From Actinomycetota bacterium (GTDB lineage: Bacteria > Actinomycetota > Actinomycetes > Nanopelagicales > Nanopelagicaceae), in NCBI GenBank assembly GCA_026392825.1, contig JAPLBF010000007.1, positions 1 to 64,000 on the forward strand: 64,000 nt of DNA, written 5' to 3'. Made by a program: the position numbers and the translations under genes. Every line of letters begins with the position of its first letter. Position 1 is the stretch's first letter. The notes beneath the pieces were generated by a model that did not search any database, was not told where the DNA came from, and saw only the letters and a program-made list of their open reading frames with translations. This document shows positions 63,298 to 64,000 of this stretch, piece by piece.

Positions 63298-64000
63298 CGA
63301 GAATGTCAGATTCAGATGCGACAAATTCTGAAGCGCCGGTTGCGCGCATAATGCGAGAGAGAACTAGTGAGCCAGCAGAAATTACATCTACGCGGCCTGG
63401 GTGCATGTAACCGAGTGCTTCGCGTTGGGAACGATCCATTTTGATAAAGGATTGTGAAACCTGGTGCACTTTCTCTGCTGGGATATGTGAAAGATGTATG
63501 GCGTATCGGTCGTATTCAGGTAGATCTAGCGCTGCAGCTGCAACTGTTGTCGCGGTGCCGGCTACGGCGATAAGGGTTTTAGCTTTGGTGATTGGTACTA
63601 ACTTTGCGGCTTGTGCGATTGCTTCATCAATATCTTCGGTTGCCGATGCGACCTGTCCTGGATCAGGTTGATCACCGGTGAAGTGACGCTCTGACATACG
63701 AACACAACCGATGTTCACGCTCTTGGCTGCTTCGACAGATTCGGTTCCAAATACAAATTCGGTTGAACCGCCGCCGATATCAATAACCAGAAATGGGCCA
63801 GCTGATGCGGGCAGGTCCTTGGTTGCTCCCATAAAAGATAGGCGCGCTTCTTCATCACCAGAGATAACTTCGGGGTGAATTCCTAAACGCTCGAATACAC
63901 CCTCGATAAAGAGGTCGCGGTTGGTGGCATCGCGAGTGGCGCTGGTTGCGCAGAATCTAATCTTTTCAACACCGCGCTTAGCGATCTCGATTGCGTAGAT
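63272..64000 (-). CDS. Ppx/GppA phosphatase, 5'-truncated by window edge
   Basis: The frame is open to the last base of the window (starting IYAIEIAKRGVEKIRFCATS), so the gene begins outside and the track start at 63832 is internal. Conserved Ppx/GppA segments: RFCATSATRDATNRDLF, VISGDEEARLSFMG, LVIDIGGGSTEFVFG (actin-like ATPase phosphate loop) and VAGTATTVAAAALDL. It hydrolyses polyphosphate and/or pppGpp. The visible 242 residues end at DILDGMAWSLV, so this is the single-domain short form common in Actinobacteria. Confidence 0.93.
   Translation of the reverse strand: MYAIEIAKRGVEKIRFCATSATRDATNRDLFIEGVFERLGIHPEVISGDEEARLSFMGATKDLPASAGPFLVIDIGGGSTEFVFGTESVEAAKSVNIGCVRMSERHFTGDQPDPGQVASATEDIDEAIAQAAKLVPITKAKTLIAVAGTATTVAAAALDLPEYDRYAIHLSHIPAEKVHQVSQSFIKMDRSQREALGYMHPGRVDVISAGSLVLSRIMRATGASEFVASESDILDGMAWSLV

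Overview
The window looks like chromosome from a streamlined, moderate-GC actinobacterium, most likely a freshwater acI (Nanopelagicales, Planktophila-type) lineage; the lineage is inferred, since no rRNA gene is present. Actinobacterial markers are a fused E1/E2 2-oxoglutarate dehydrogenase (kgd), a SigR/RsrA-type redox pair, a WhiB7-type regulator with an AT-hook, AdnA/AdnB helicase-nucleases, Ni-superoxide dismutase and an initiator tRNA. Short gaps, many 4-bp ATGA overlaps and several leaderless-looking starts fit a compact genome. No insertion sequence, prophage, CRISPR array or rRNA was found.

Layout. 0-0.6 kb: 3' part of an MvaI/BcnI-like restriction endonuclease cut by the window edge. 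0.8-6 kb: small membrane protein, SDR and kgd. 6-8.2 kb: sodX/sodN, then a sigR-rsrA-thioesterase operon. 8.2-14.4 kb: SRAP protein divergent from an aroA-rsgA-hisN-copper ATPase run. 14.4-37.7 kb: a block matching the Mycobacterium Rv3193c-Rv3202c neighbourhood (UPF0182, Lon-like protease, DUF2342 zincin, E1-like cyclodehydratase homologue, ABC1 kinase, whiB7, uvrD2, nudC, adnB, adnA), followed by typA. The whiB7 leader carries a 57-codon upstream ORF and a terminator/antiterminator pair. 37.9-56.5 kb: housekeeping genes (class III aminotransferase, ychF, rmuC, ispH, xseA/xseB, fumarase, phoH, prenyltransferase, SURF1, greA), a drug-type ABC exporter, two MFS exporters and a Bax-inhibitor-1 protein.

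56.6-62.4 kb is the accessory part: an operon-like row of four secreted proteins (a trypsin-like protease and three paralogues of unknown function) that all end in the same roughly 25-residue two-cysteine, lysine-terminated tail. Two of the paralogues carry frameshifts. By eye this stretch is richer in A+T than its surroundings. It is the best candidate for an undescribed system: a set of exported proteins sharing a putative C-terminal sorting or wall-binding tag. The window closes with a leucine-type tRNA(UAA), a family 5 uracil-DNA glycosylase and the 3' part of a Ppx/GppA phosphatase.

Other unusual items are a strongly structured intergenic RNA candidate (20.56-20.69 kb), an xseB with no canonical start codon, and back-to-back divergent TANNNT promoters placing transcription starts on the start codons. 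All calls come from reading the sequence and recalled family knowledge; no database search was run.
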